From Streptococcus sp. A12 (GTDB lineage Bacteria; Bacillota; Bacilli; Lactobacillales; Streptococcaceae), in contig NZ_CAJPOU010000052.1 in the NCBI RefSeq assembly GCF_905372335.1, positions 1 to 8,122 on the forward strand: DNA of 8,122 nucleotides. The letters run 5' to 3'. Every line of letters begins with the position of its first letter. Positions within the stretch are counted from its first letter, which is position 1. This document shows, piece by piece, positions 1 to 6,590 of the stretch. A program made the translations under genes and the position numbers. A model generated the notes under the pieces. That model saw nothing but the letters and a program-made list of their open reading frames with translations. It searched no databases and had not been told where the DNA came from.

Positions 1-6
1 GTACTC

Positions 7-91
7 GGGCTAGTGCAAAAGCATTAGTCCTGTTTGGCTTACCAAGCGGGAGTAACAAAACATCTCGCTTAGGTAACTGGCGAGATGTTTT
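7..91 (+). promoter_or_regulatory. Putative leucine operon transcription attenuator (leader RNA, 3' part)
   Basis: The leader just before leuA can form a chain of overlapping hairpins. Hairpin A pairs 7-16 with 21-30 around an AAAA loop (10 bp, two G-U). Hairpin B pairs 29-37 with 42-50 around CTTA (9 bp, two G-U). An antiterminator candidate C pairs 44-51 with 63-70 (8 bp, one G-U). The terminator D pairs 57-68 with 80-91. B and C share 44-50, and C and D share 63-68, so B excludes C and C excludes D. This is the standard logic of an attenuator. No promoter fits between the terminator and leuA, so transcription of leuA should pass through D. No T-box consensus (AGGGTGGNACCGCG) is present, and the sensed signal, probably leucine supply, is inferred. 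The 5' end of the leader and its promoter lie outside the window. Confidence 0.6.
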
Positions 92-95
92 TATT
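57..95 (+). terminator. Intrinsic terminator ahead of leuA (probable attenuator terminator)
   Basis: AAAACATCTCGC at 57-68 is perfectly complementary to GCGAGATGTTTT at 80-91, giving a 12-bp stem with an 11-nt loop followed by TTTTTATTTTATT. It ends about 35 nt before the leuA ATG. It could simply end an upstream gene, but no promoter is visible between it and leuA, which favours a conditional terminator of the leu operon. Confidence 0.8.
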
Positions 96-127
96 TTATT
101 CACTATGTTTAGAAAAGAGGATACCCT

Positions 128-1690
128 ATGCGTAAAGTTGAATTTTTAGATACCAGTCTTCGGGACGGTGAACAGACTCCAGGAGTCAATTTTTCCATTA
201 AAGAAAAGATTGCCATTGCCAAGCAATTGGAAAAATGGGGCATTTCTGCTATTGAAGCAGGTTTTCCAGCAGCTAGTCCGGATTCCTTCACTGCTGTGCA
301 AGAGATTGCGAAGGTCTTGACCAAGACTGCTGTGACAGGTTTGGCTCGCTCCGTTAAATCCGATATCGATGCTTGCTATGAAGCCTTGAAAGACGCCAAG
401 TATCCGCAAGTTCACGTCTTTATCGCAACGAGTCCCATTCACCGGGAGTTTAAACTCAACAAGACCAAGGAAGAAATTCTTGAAGCCATCAAAGAGCACG
501 TTTCTTATGCTCGATCTAAGTTTGAAGTTGTTGAATTCTCACCCGAAGATGCGACACGGACGGAATTGGATTTCCTCTTGCAAGTTGTCCAGACCGCAGT
601 CGATGCTGGTGCTAGCTACATCAATATTCCTGATACAGTCGGTTTCACGACACCAGCAGAGTACGGAGCTATTTTCAAATACTTGATCGACCATGTCAAG
701 ACAGATCGTGAGATTATCTATTCCCCTCATTGCCATGATGATCTAGGAATGGCGGTGGCTAATAGCCTCGCCGCTGTAAAGAATGGAGCTGGTCGTGTCG
801 AAGGAACCATCAATGGCATCGGGGAACGGGCCGGCAATGCGGCACTTGAAGAAGTAGCGGTCGCCCTTAATATTCGCGAAGACTATTTCCAAGTAGAGAG
901 TCCGATTGTCCTAAATGAAACCATCAACACCTCTGAGTTGGTTTCTCGTTACTCTGGGATTCCAATTCCTAAAAACAAGGCAGTGGTTGGCGGCAATGCC
1001 TTCTCACACGAGTCTGGGATTCACCAAGATGGCGTCCTTAAAAATCCGCTTACCTATGAAATCATCACGCCTGAGTTGGTGGGGGTTAAGAGCAATAGCC
1101 TTCCACTTGGAAAATTGTCTGGTCGCCATGCCTTTGTAGAAAAACTGCATGAGTTGGGTCTGGAATTCACAGAAGAAGACATCCAGCCATTGTTTACTAA
1201 GTTCAAATCTCTGGCAGACAAGAAACACGAGATCACTGATGCCGATATCCGCGCCCTTGTTGCCGGTACAGCAGTGGAAAATCCAGAAGGCTTCCACTTT
1301 GATGATCTTCGCCTCACAACCAATGAAGATGAAAGCATCACTGCAGCAGTCAGTCTGAAAAATGAAGATGGTGAAATTCTTGAATACCTTGCCAAAGGTC
1401 AAGGTTCAGTGGAAGCGATCTTTAATGCTATTGATCAATTCTTCCACCAAGAAGTTCGTCTGACTTCCTACACTATTGATGCGGTGACAGATGGGATTGA
1501 CGCCCAGGCGCGTGTGCTGGTTACTGTTGAAAATGAAGCGACGGATACCATCTTTAACGCTTCTGGTTTAGACTTTGACGTATTGAAGGCGTCAGCGATT
1601 GCCTATATCAATGCCAATACCTTGGTGCAAAAAGAGAATGCTGGAGAGATCGGTCACATTGTATCCTATCGTGATCTACCAGATGCCTAA
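128..1690 (+). CDS. leuA: 2-isopropylmalate synthase
   Basis: LeuA catalyses the first committed step of leucine synthesis in the cytoplasm, condensing acetyl-CoA with 2-ketoisovalerate to 2-isopropylmalate. The 520-residue length is normal for the family. The N-terminal HMGL-like TIM barrel opens with DTSLRDGEQTPG (8-19), containing the Arg12-Asp13 pair. It also carries PHCHDDLGMA (200-209) and GNAALEE (236-242). By family analogy Asp13, His201, His203 and Asn237 bind the divalent metal. The linker region has ESGIHQDG (295-302) and GKLSGRHAF (328-336). The last ~130 residues match the position of the LeuA dimerisation/allosteric domain, where leucine normally gives feedback inhibition. The ATG is preceded by AGAGG at 116-120 with a 7-nt gap. 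It is the first gene of the leu operon, 11 nt before leuB, and probably under the leader attenuator. It appears intact. Confidence 0.97.
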   Translation: MRKVEFLDTSLRDGEQTPGVNFSIKEKIAIAKQLEKWGISAIEAGFPAASPDSFTAVQEIAKVLTKTAVTGLARSVKSDIDACYEALKDAKYPQVHVFIATSPIHREFKLNKTKEEILEAIKEHVSYARSKFEVVEFSPEDATRTELDFLLQVVQTAVDAGASYINIPDTVGFTTPAEYGAIFKYLIDHVKTDREIIYSPHCHDDLGMAVANSLAAVKNGAGRVEGTINGIGERAGNAALEEVAVALNIREDYFQVESPIVLNETINTSELVSRYSGIPIPKNKAVVGGNAFSHESGIHQDGVLKNPLTYEIITPELVGVKSNSLPLGKLSGRHAFVEKLHELGLEFTEEDIQPLFTKFKSLADKKHEITDADIRALVAGTAVENPEGFHFDDLRLTTNEDESITAAVSLKNEDGEILEYLAKGQGSVEAIFNAIDQFFHQEVRLTSYTIDAVTDGIDAQARVLVTVENEATDTIFNASGLDFDVLKASAIAYINANTLVQKENAGEIGHIVSYRDLPDA

Positions 1691-1701
1691 AGGAGAACAC
1701 T

Positions 1702-2739
1702 ATGACGAAGAAGATTGTCGCCCTAGCTGGGGACGGGATTGGGCCAGAGATCATGGAGGCCGGCCTGTCCGTGCTGAAAGCAGTGGCTGAAAAAACAAAT
1801 TTTGACTATTCGGTCCAAGCTCATCCATTTGGTGGAGCAGGGATTGATGCGGCTGGTCATCCTCTACCAGCTTCTACTCTAGAAGCTACAAAGGAATCTG
1901 ATGCCATTCTCTTAGCGGCTATCGGAAGTCCTCAGTATGACCGAGCACCGATTCGTCCGGAGCAAGGCTTGTTAGCTCTTCGTAAGGAGCTCAACCTTTA
2001 TGCCAATATTCGTCCGGTCAAGATTTACGACTCCCTCAAGCACCTCTCTCCTTTGAAGGAGGAGCGTATCCATGGTGTGGATTTCGTAGTAGTTCGCGAG
2101 CTCACCGGCGGGATTTACTTTGGAGAGCATATCTTAGAAGAAAATCAAGCACGGGATATCAACGACTACTCAGTTGAAGAAGTAGAGCGAATCGTGAGGA
2201 AGGCTTTTGAGATTGCGCGGGGACGTCGCAAGAAAGTCACTAGCATTGATAAACAAAATGTCCTCGCAACCTCCAAGCTTTGGAGAAGAGTAGCTGATCG
2301 AGTGGCTCAAGACTTCCCGGATGTGACCTTGGAGCACCAGTTGGTAGACTCAGCAGCCATGCTCATGATTACCAATCCTTCACGCTTTGATGTTATCGTG
2401 ACGGAAAACCTCTTTGGTGATATCCTTTCAGACGAGTCCAGTGTCTTGTCTGGCACTCTTGGGGTTATGCCATCGGCTAGCCATTCAGAGTCAGGACCGA
2501 GCATGTATGAGCCTATTCATGGATCGGCTCCAGATATTGCAGGTCAAGGCGTGGCGAATCCAGTCTCAATGATCCTCTCTGTTGCCATGATGATGCGAGA
2601 AAGTTTTGATCGAGAAGAAGATGCTCGTCGCATTGAAAAAGCAGTCGAAGCAACTCTTGCTGCAGGGATCTTTACGAGAGACCTAGGAGGCAGTGCTTCG
2701 ACAAAAGAAATGACAGAAGAGATTATAAAACGATTATGA
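1702..2739 (+). CDS. leuB: 3-isopropylmalate dehydrogenase
   Basis: LeuB oxidises and decarboxylates 3-isopropylmalate with NAD+ to give 2-ketoisocaproate, the third step after LeuA and LeuCD. At 345 residues it has normal length. Visible family signatures are GDGIGPEI (10-17), the substrate-binding arginines Arg94, Arg104 and Arg132, VRELTGGIYFG (131-141) with Tyr139, SIDKQNVL (181-188) with catalytic Lys184, and NLFGDILSDESSVLSGTLG (236-254) with metal-binding aspartates 240 and 244. The adenine-site loop EPIHGSAPDIAGQGVANP (270-287) is the NAD-preferring type. AAAGGAG at 1689-1695, overlapping the leuA stop, is the ribosome binding site with a 6-nt gap. The last codons overlap the next gene through ATGA, so the two are probably translationally coupled. 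Confidence 0.97.
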   Translation: MTKKIVALAGDGIGPEIMEAGLSVLKAVAEKTNFDYSVQAHPFGGAGIDAAGHPLPASTLEATKESDAILLAAIGSPQYDRAPIRPEQGLLALRKELNLYANIRPVKIYDSLKHLSPLKEERIHGVDFVVVRELTGGIYFGEHILEENQARDINDYSVEEVERIVRKAFEIARGRRKKVTSIDKQNVLATSKLWRRVADRVAQDFPDVTLEHQLVDSAAMLMITNPSRFDVIVTENLFGDILSDESSVLSGTLGVMPSASHSESGPSMYEPIHGSAPDIAGQGVANPVSMILSVAMMMRESFDREEDARRIEKAVEATLAAGIFTRDLGGSASTKEMTEEIIKRL

Positions 2740-3005
2740 GTGTAAAAGGAATGATTACTGGCTTGATCCTTCTATGGAATCTCTTCGTAGGGATTCTCTA
2801 CGGAGTTGATAAGGAAAAGGCCAAAAGAAATGCCTGGCGGATACCAGAAAAGACCTTGCTCTTTTATGCTTTTGCAGTTGGAGGGCTAGGAGCCTGGATA
2901 GGAGGGCTACTCTTTCATCACAAAACACAGAAGTGGTATTTTAAGGTTACCTGGCTCTTAGGAACCCTTCTCACATTTTACACACTCTACGCTTTATGGA
3001 GGTAA
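2736..3005 (+). CDS. DUF1294 family small membrane protein inside the leu operon
   Basis: This 89-residue protein has three predicted membrane segments (about 6-23, 39-60 and 70-87). It carries the DUF1294 signatures YGVDKEKAKRNAWRIPE (22-38) and GGLGAWIGGLLFHHKT (49-64). The family is widespread in bacteria and has no firmly assigned function. The gene starts by an ATGA overlap with the leuB stop and ends 2 nt before the leuC start. It has no strong ribosome binding site of its own, so it probably depends on translation of leuB. Its stop region supplies the ribosome binding site of leuC. The position implies co-expression with leucine synthesis, but a role in leucine or ketoacid transport is only a guess. 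A comparable small gene between leuB and leuC is, as I recall, also present in pneumococcus. Confidence 0.88.
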   Translation: MSVKGMITGLILLWNLFVGILYGVDKEKAKRNAWRIPEKTLLFYAFAVGGLGAWIGGLLFHHKTQKWYFKVTWLLGTLLTFYTLYALWR

Positions 3006-3007
3006 GG
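2998..3007 (+). promoter_or_regulatory. Ribosome binding site that fixes the leuC start at 3008
   Basis: GGAGGTAAGG lies directly before ATG 3008, with GGAGG ending 5 nt from that start. An in-frame ATG at 2996 would contain this site in its own second and third codons and has no good ribosome binding site upstream. The protein beginning MAGKSIFDK at 3008 matches the usual N-terminus of LeuC. Confidence 0.85.
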
Positions 3008-4390
3008 ATGGCAGGAAAATCAATTTTTGATAAAATCTGGGAACGGCATGTAGTGACCGGTGAGGAAGGCCAGCCCCAACTCATGTATGTGGACCAACAC
3101 TATATCCACGAGGTGACCAGTCCCCAGGCTTTTCAAGGGCTTAGAGACACTGGTAGAAAGGTTCGGAGACCAGATTTAACCTTTGGAACCTTTGATCACA
3201 ATGTCCCAACTGTTAACATTTATGATATCCGGGATGTGATTTCTAAGGCTCAAATTGATAAATTAGCTGAAAATGTCAAGGACTTTGGGATCGATCATGC
3301 AGGTCATGGTTCAGAAAAACAAGGGATCGTTCACATGGTTGGTCCTGAAACAGGACGGACCCAGCCTGGAAAGTTCATTGTCTGTGGAGACAGCCATACG
3401 GCGACCCATGGAGCTTTCGGTGCCATTGCCTTTGGGATTGGGACCAGTGAGGTGGAGCATGTCTTTGCGACTCAGACCATCTGGCAGGTCAAACCGAAGA
3501 AGCTCTTGGTCGAGTTTACTGGAAAGCCTCAGAAGGGGATTTATGCCAAGGACTATATTTTGGCCTTGATTGCTCGTTATGGCGTAGCCTGTGGGGTTGG
3601 CCATGTGGTCGAATATAGAGGGGAAGCAATCGATAGCCTCACCATGGAAGAGCGGATGACCATCTGCAATATGTCCATTGAGTTCGGCTCTAAGATGGGG
3701 ATTATGAATCCAGATGAAACGACTTTTGACTATCTCCGTGGGCGTGAATGTGTACCGAAAGATTTTGAAGCTGCAGTAGCCGATTGGCAGTCCCTGGTCA
3801 GTGACAACGATGCGACATATGATAGAGTCATCACCATCGATGTATCGCAGTTGGCACCCATGGTGACCTGGGGGACCAACCCTTCTATGGGAGTCGATGT
3901 GGAAACAGCCTTTCCAGAAATTCGGGATATGAATGATGAACGGGCCTATGCCTACATGGATCTCCAACCAGGTCAAAAGGCTTCAGACATCGAGTTGGGC
4001 TATATCTTTATCGGATCTTGTACCAATGCCAGACTCAGCGATTTGCAGCTGGCTGCCCGTTTCGTAGAAGGGAAGAAAATTGCCCCTAATTTAACCGCCA
4101 TCGTCGTTCCAGGTTCTCGTCCTGTCAAACGAGCAGCGGAAAAAATGGGTTTGGATAAGATCTTTCTGGATGCTGGCTTTGAATGGCGTGATCCAGGATG
4201 CTCTATGTGTCTCGGGATGAATCCAGACAAGGTGCCGGATGGCGTCCACTGTGCCTCTACTAGCAACCGGAACTTTGAAGACCGCCAAGGATTTGGGGCC
4301 AAGACCCATCTCTGTAGCCCAGCAATGGCAGCTGCAGCAGCGATCGCCGGTCGCTTTGTCGATGTGCGCCAAATGTCAGAAGTTGAGTAA
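3008..4390 (+). CDS. leuC: 3-isopropylmalate dehydratase large subunit
   Basis: LeuC with LeuD forms isopropylmalate isomerase, which converts 2-isopropylmalate to 3-isopropylmalate by dehydration and rehydration. It belongs to the aconitase superfamily and holds a [4Fe-4S] cluster. The start chosen here gives 460 residues, the usual length for lactococcal and streptococcal LeuC. Cluster ligands are visible as Cys338 in GSCTNAR and Cys398 and Cys401 in PGCSMC. Other signatures are GDSHTATHGAFG (127-138), TFGTFDHNVPT (58-68) and the C-terminal RNFEDRQG (421-428). The upstream in-frame ATG at 2996 would add four residues (MEVR) but destroys the logic of the ribosome binding site. The cluster makes the enzyme sensitive to oxygen and peroxide, which matters in peroxide-producing oral streptococci. 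It ends 11 nt before leuD. Confidence 0.97.
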   Translation: MAGKSIFDKIWERHVVTGEEGQPQLMYVDQHYIHEVTSPQAFQGLRDTGRKVRRPDLTFGTFDHNVPTVNIYDIRDVISKAQIDKLAENVKDFGIDHAGHGSEKQGIVHMVGPETGRTQPGKFIVCGDSHTATHGAFGAIAFGIGTSEVEHVFATQTIWQVKPKKLLVEFTGKPQKGIYAKDYILALIARYGVACGVGHVVEYRGEAIDSLTMEERMTICNMSIEFGSKMGIMNPDETTFDYLRGRECVPKDFEAAVADWQSLVSDNDATYDRVITIDVSQLAPMVTWGTNPSMGVDVETAFPEIRDMNDERAYAYMDLQPGQKASDIELGYIFIGSCTNARLSDLQLAARFVEGKKIAPNLTAIVVPGSRPVKRAAEKMGLDKIFLDAGFEWRDPGCSMCLGMNPDKVPDGVHCASTSNRNFEDRQGFGAKTHLCSPAMAAAAAIAGRFVDVRQMSEVE

Positions 4391-4401
4391 AAGGAGGAAG
4401 C

Positions 4402-4992
4402 ATGGAGAAATTTACCATTTATACGGGAACTACGGTTCCCTTGATGAACGATAATATTGATACCGACCAAATCCTCCCCAAGCAATTTTTAAAGCTGATT
4501 GATAAAAAAGGCTTTGGCAAGTACCTCATGTACGCTTGGCGCTACTTGGATGATCAATACACCGAGGATCCAGAATTTATCTTTAACAAGCCAGAATACC
4601 GCAAGGCAACCATTTTGATTACTGGCGACAATTTTGGGGCAGGTTCTTCTCGGGAACATGCCGCCTGGGCCTTAGCAGATTATGGCTTTAAAATCGTTAT
4701 CGCCGGCTCTTTTGGAGATATCCATTACAATAATGAACTCAATAATGGGATGCTACCAATAGTCCAGCCACTAGAGGTTCGTCAAAAGCTGGCAAGCTTG
4801 AAGCCGACAGATGAGGTAACGGTGGATTTGGAAGAGCAGAAGATCATCTCGCCTGTTGGAGAATTTAGCTTTGAGATCGATGGGGATTGGAAGCACAAAT
4901 TACTCAACGGTCTAGATGATATTGGGATTACCCTCCAATACGAGGACTTGATTGCTGCTTATGAGAAGAATCGGCCCGCCTATTGGCAATAA
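4402..4992 (+). CDS. leuD: 3-isopropylmalate dehydratase small subunit
   Basis: LeuD is the small swivel-domain subunit of isopropylmalate isomerase and supplies substrate-recognition loops to LeuC. The 196 residues match the usual bacterial LeuD length. Family signatures are NIDTDQILPKQFL (18-30) and GDNFGAGSSREHA (75-87), plus NNGMLPI (114-120). An AAAGGAGG ribosome binding site at 4390-4397 overlaps the leuC stop, with a 4-nt gap to the ATG. It is the last leu gene in the cluster. I find no GC-rich hairpin with a T-run after its stop, so the operon may read into the next gene or end by another mechanism. Confidence 0.97.
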   Translation: MEKFTIYTGTTVPLMNDNIDTDQILPKQFLKLIDKKGFGKYLMYAWRYLDDQYTEDPEFIFNKPEYRKATILITGDNFGAGSSREHAAWALADYGFKIVIAGSFGDIHYNNELNNGMLPIVQPLEVRQKLASLKPTDEVTVDLEEQKIISPVGEFSFEIDGDWKHKLLNGLDDIGITLQYEDLIAAYEKNRPAYWQ

Positions 4993-5012
4993 AAATTGTA
5001 TAGTTAATTAAG

Positions 5013-5027
5013 AATTTTCAGAAAATA
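5013..5027 (+). promoter_or_regulatory. CodY box upstream of the YciO-like gene
   Basis: AATTTTCAGAAAATA matches the established CodY operator consensus AATTTTCWGAAAATT at 14 of 15 positions. It sits 2 bp upstream of the -35 hexamer of the promoter for the gene at 5090. CodY binds DNA when branched-chain amino acids (and in some species GTP) are abundant, and a site here should reduce transcription. It lies only 21 bp after leuD, so bound CodY could also block transcripts reading out of the leu operon. Binding itself is inferred. Confidence 0.75.
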
Positions 5028-5029
5028 TA

Positions 5030-5058
5030 TTGAAGCTTTTTGGGAATTTTGATAGAAT
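5030..5058 (+). promoter_or_regulatory. Sigma-A promoter for the YciO-like gene
   Basis: The -35 element TTGAAG (5030-5035) and -10 element TAGAAT (5053-5058) are separated by 17 bp, matching the consensus at 4/6 and 5/6 positions. The predicted transcript starts near 5065, giving a short untranslated leader of about 25 nt with the GAAGAGGA ribosome binding site (5074-5081). Confidence 0.7.
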
Positions 5059-5089
5059 AGAAAAAAAGAAATAGAAGAGGACGAAATTT

Positions 5090-5875
5090 ATGACAAAACA
5101 CATTCAATGGGACGGAACACTTTCACAAGAAGGATTTGACATTCTTAAAGGAGATGGTGGCTGTATCGTCTGCCCTACCAAAGTCGGCTATATCATCATG
5201 ACTAGCGACAAAGCTGGCTTGGAACGGAAGTTTGAAGCCAAAGAACGTAACCGCAACAAACCTGGTGTCGTTCTTTGTGGAAGCATGGATGAACTTCGCG
5301 CCCTTGCGCAATTGAATCCTGAAATCGAAGCCTTCTACCAAAAACATTGGGATGAAGATATCTTGCTTGGTTGTATCCTTCCTTGGCGTGAAGATGCTTA
5401 TGCAAAATTACAAGCCTTCGGAGATGGACGCGAAGAACTCATGACAGACGTTCGTGGAACCAGCTGTTTTGTTATCAAATTTGGTAAAGCTGGTGAGCAA
5501 ATCGCCAAAGAAATGTGGGAAAAAGAAGGCAAGATGGTTTACGCCTCTTCAGCCAATCCTTCAGGTAAAGGAAACCGTGGTAAGGTTGAAGGAATCGGTG
5601 AGCGCATTGAAGGTGCCGTAGACTTGGTCATCGAAGCTGACGATTATGTAGCCTCTATCCAACCAGACAAAACCATTGAAACACGCTATGAACAAGGGGT
5701 GATGGTCTCAATGGTGGATGCAGAAGGAAAACTCATCCCAGAACAAGGAGCAGGCAGCCGTTCTGTTAATACTTGTCCAGTTGTGATCCGTAAAGGATTG
5801 GATATCGATAAGATCATGATGCACCTATCCGATCATTTCAACTCTTGGAACTACCGCCAAGGGGAGTACTATTAA
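5090..5875 (+). CDS. Sua5/YciO/YrdC family protein (probable YciO-type paralogue)
   Basis: The 261-residue protein has the outline of the YrdC fold. A variant first motif, CPTKVGYIIMT, lies at 28-38. A basic segment ending NRNKPGVVL (54-62) and SSANPSGKGN (153-162) follow. True threonylcarbamoyl-AMP synthases (TsaC/Sua5), which make the t6A precursor for tRNA, carry PTDTVYGL in the first motif. Here Lys-Val-Gly replaces Asp-Thr-Val while the following Tyr is kept, which points to the less understood YciO-like branch. There is no C-terminal Sua5 domain, and the ~70 residues after position 190 are not a domain I recognise. Five cysteines (25, 28, 64, 95, 126) lie in the first half. The gene has its own promoter, an adjacent CodY box and a strong terminator, so it looks monocistronic. 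It may be annotated as TsaC, but I would not assign that reaction with confidence. Confidence 0.8.
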   Translation: MTKHIQWDGTLSQEGFDILKGDGGCIVCPTKVGYIIMTSDKAGLERKFEAKERNRNKPGVVLCGSMDELRALAQLNPEIEAFYQKHWDEDILLGCILPWREDAYAKLQAFGDGREELMTDVRGTSCFVIKFGKAGEQIAKEMWEKEGKMVYASSANPSGKGNRGKVEGIGERIEGAVDLVIEADDYVASIQPDKTIETRYEQGVMVSMVDAEGKLIPEQGAGSRSVNTCPVVIRKGLDIDKIMMHLSDHFNSWNYRQGEYY

Positions 5876-5889
5876 AAGATAGATGTATT

Positions 5890-5930
5890 AAAAAGGTCGT
5901 TACTTACAGTAACGACCTTTTTGCGTTTTT
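5890..5930. terminator. Bidirectional intrinsic terminator between convergent genes
   Basis: AAAAAGGTCGTTACT (5890-5904) pairs perfectly with AGTAACGACCTTTTT (5908-5922) across a 3-nt loop. The GC-rich core is 10 bp. On the plus strand it is followed by GCGTTTTTTT and on the minus strand the flanking A-run gives a U-run. It lies 14 nt after the YciO-like gene and about 30 nt from the stop of the convergent DUF421 gene, so it can serve both. Confidence 0.9.
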
Positions 5931-5960
5931 TTATTATTTACTAATAGCTGACTTCCAATC

Positions 5961-6590
5961 TTAGTAAGTCACTACATTAATCTCGCCCTTATCGTACTCA
6001 GCGATAAAGATGTCATCAACAGTTTCGAATCCTTTTTTATTGAGTTCGGCCATGAGCCATTCTTCAGTTTTACCAATGGTCTCTAAGATCTCTACTTGGA
6101 CCACACCATCTGTAATGATTGGGTATTTGGGATTTTCATCTCCCATTCGAACGATTATGAGTTGGCCATTTTGTTCGATGACGGCTCTTTTGACTTCTTT
6201 CAATTGGAAGACCCCTTGAGAGCGCAACTTAAGAGCGACGTCAGAAGCAGAAAGGCCTTTTGAGCGACAAGCTTCTGGATCTAATTTTCCGTTTTTTATG
6301 ATAATAGTTGGTTTTCCATCAATCAGATGTTTGATGAAGTAAACATTGGTATTAAGCCATTTGAGTGACAGAATCAAAATCGTCCAGATGATGAGGATGA
6401 CGAAATATTGAAGGATGGTAATCGAGCTATTGTAGATGACCCCGCCGATAATACCCCCGAGAACAAAGTTCTGTATTTGGTCTACTGCAGAACTTGGAGC
6501 TAAATTTCCTTTACCGGTCACATTAATAACAAAGACTAGGGAAACGAGCCCTAAAGCCAACTTAATCGCAATCGTAATAAAAAAGTCCAT
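5961..6590 (-). CDS. DUF421 (YetF-like) membrane protein
   Basis: This 209-residue protein has an N-terminal membrane part with segments near 3-23, 41-53 (short) and 55-78, then a soluble C-terminal domain. The C-terminal domain bears the DUF421 pattern KGLSASDVALKLRSQGVFQL (111-130) followed by KEVKRAVIEQNGQL (131-144), typical of YetF-like proteins. The molecular function is not established; the related Bacillus proteins are membrane proteins. Its ATG overlaps the stop of the DUF3290 gene by one base (TAATG). GGAGG at 6601-6605 within the upstream gene serves as ribosome binding site with a 10-nt gap, so the two are co-translated. The constant pairing of these families in Lactobacillales suggests a membrane complex, which is inference. 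The downstream convergent terminator ends the transcript. Confidence 0.88.
   Translation of the reverse strand: MDFFITIAIKLALGLVSLVFVINVTGKGNLAPSSAVDQIQNFVLGGIIGGVIYNSSITILQYFVILIIWTILILSLKWLNTNVYFIKHLIDGKPTIIIKNGKLDPEACRSKGLSASDVALKLRSQGVFQLKEVKRAVIEQNGQLIIVRMGDENPKYPIITDGVVQVEILETIGKTEEWLMAELNKKGFETVDDIFIAEYDKGEINVVTY

Noticed and set aside
1..127. T-box riboswitch before leuA
   Set aside because: The conserved AGGGTGGNACCGCG antiterminator sequence is absent from the visible leader, although further upstream sequence is not available.
105..149. Short ORF (ATG at 105) overlapping the leuA start
   Set aside because: It has no ribosome binding site, spans the leuA signal and gives 14 residues without recognisable features.
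3311..3976. Antisense frame of 221 codons within leuC on the minus strand
   Set aside because: It lies wholly inside the clearly coding leuC, shows no family motif and has no promoter or ribosome binding site in support.
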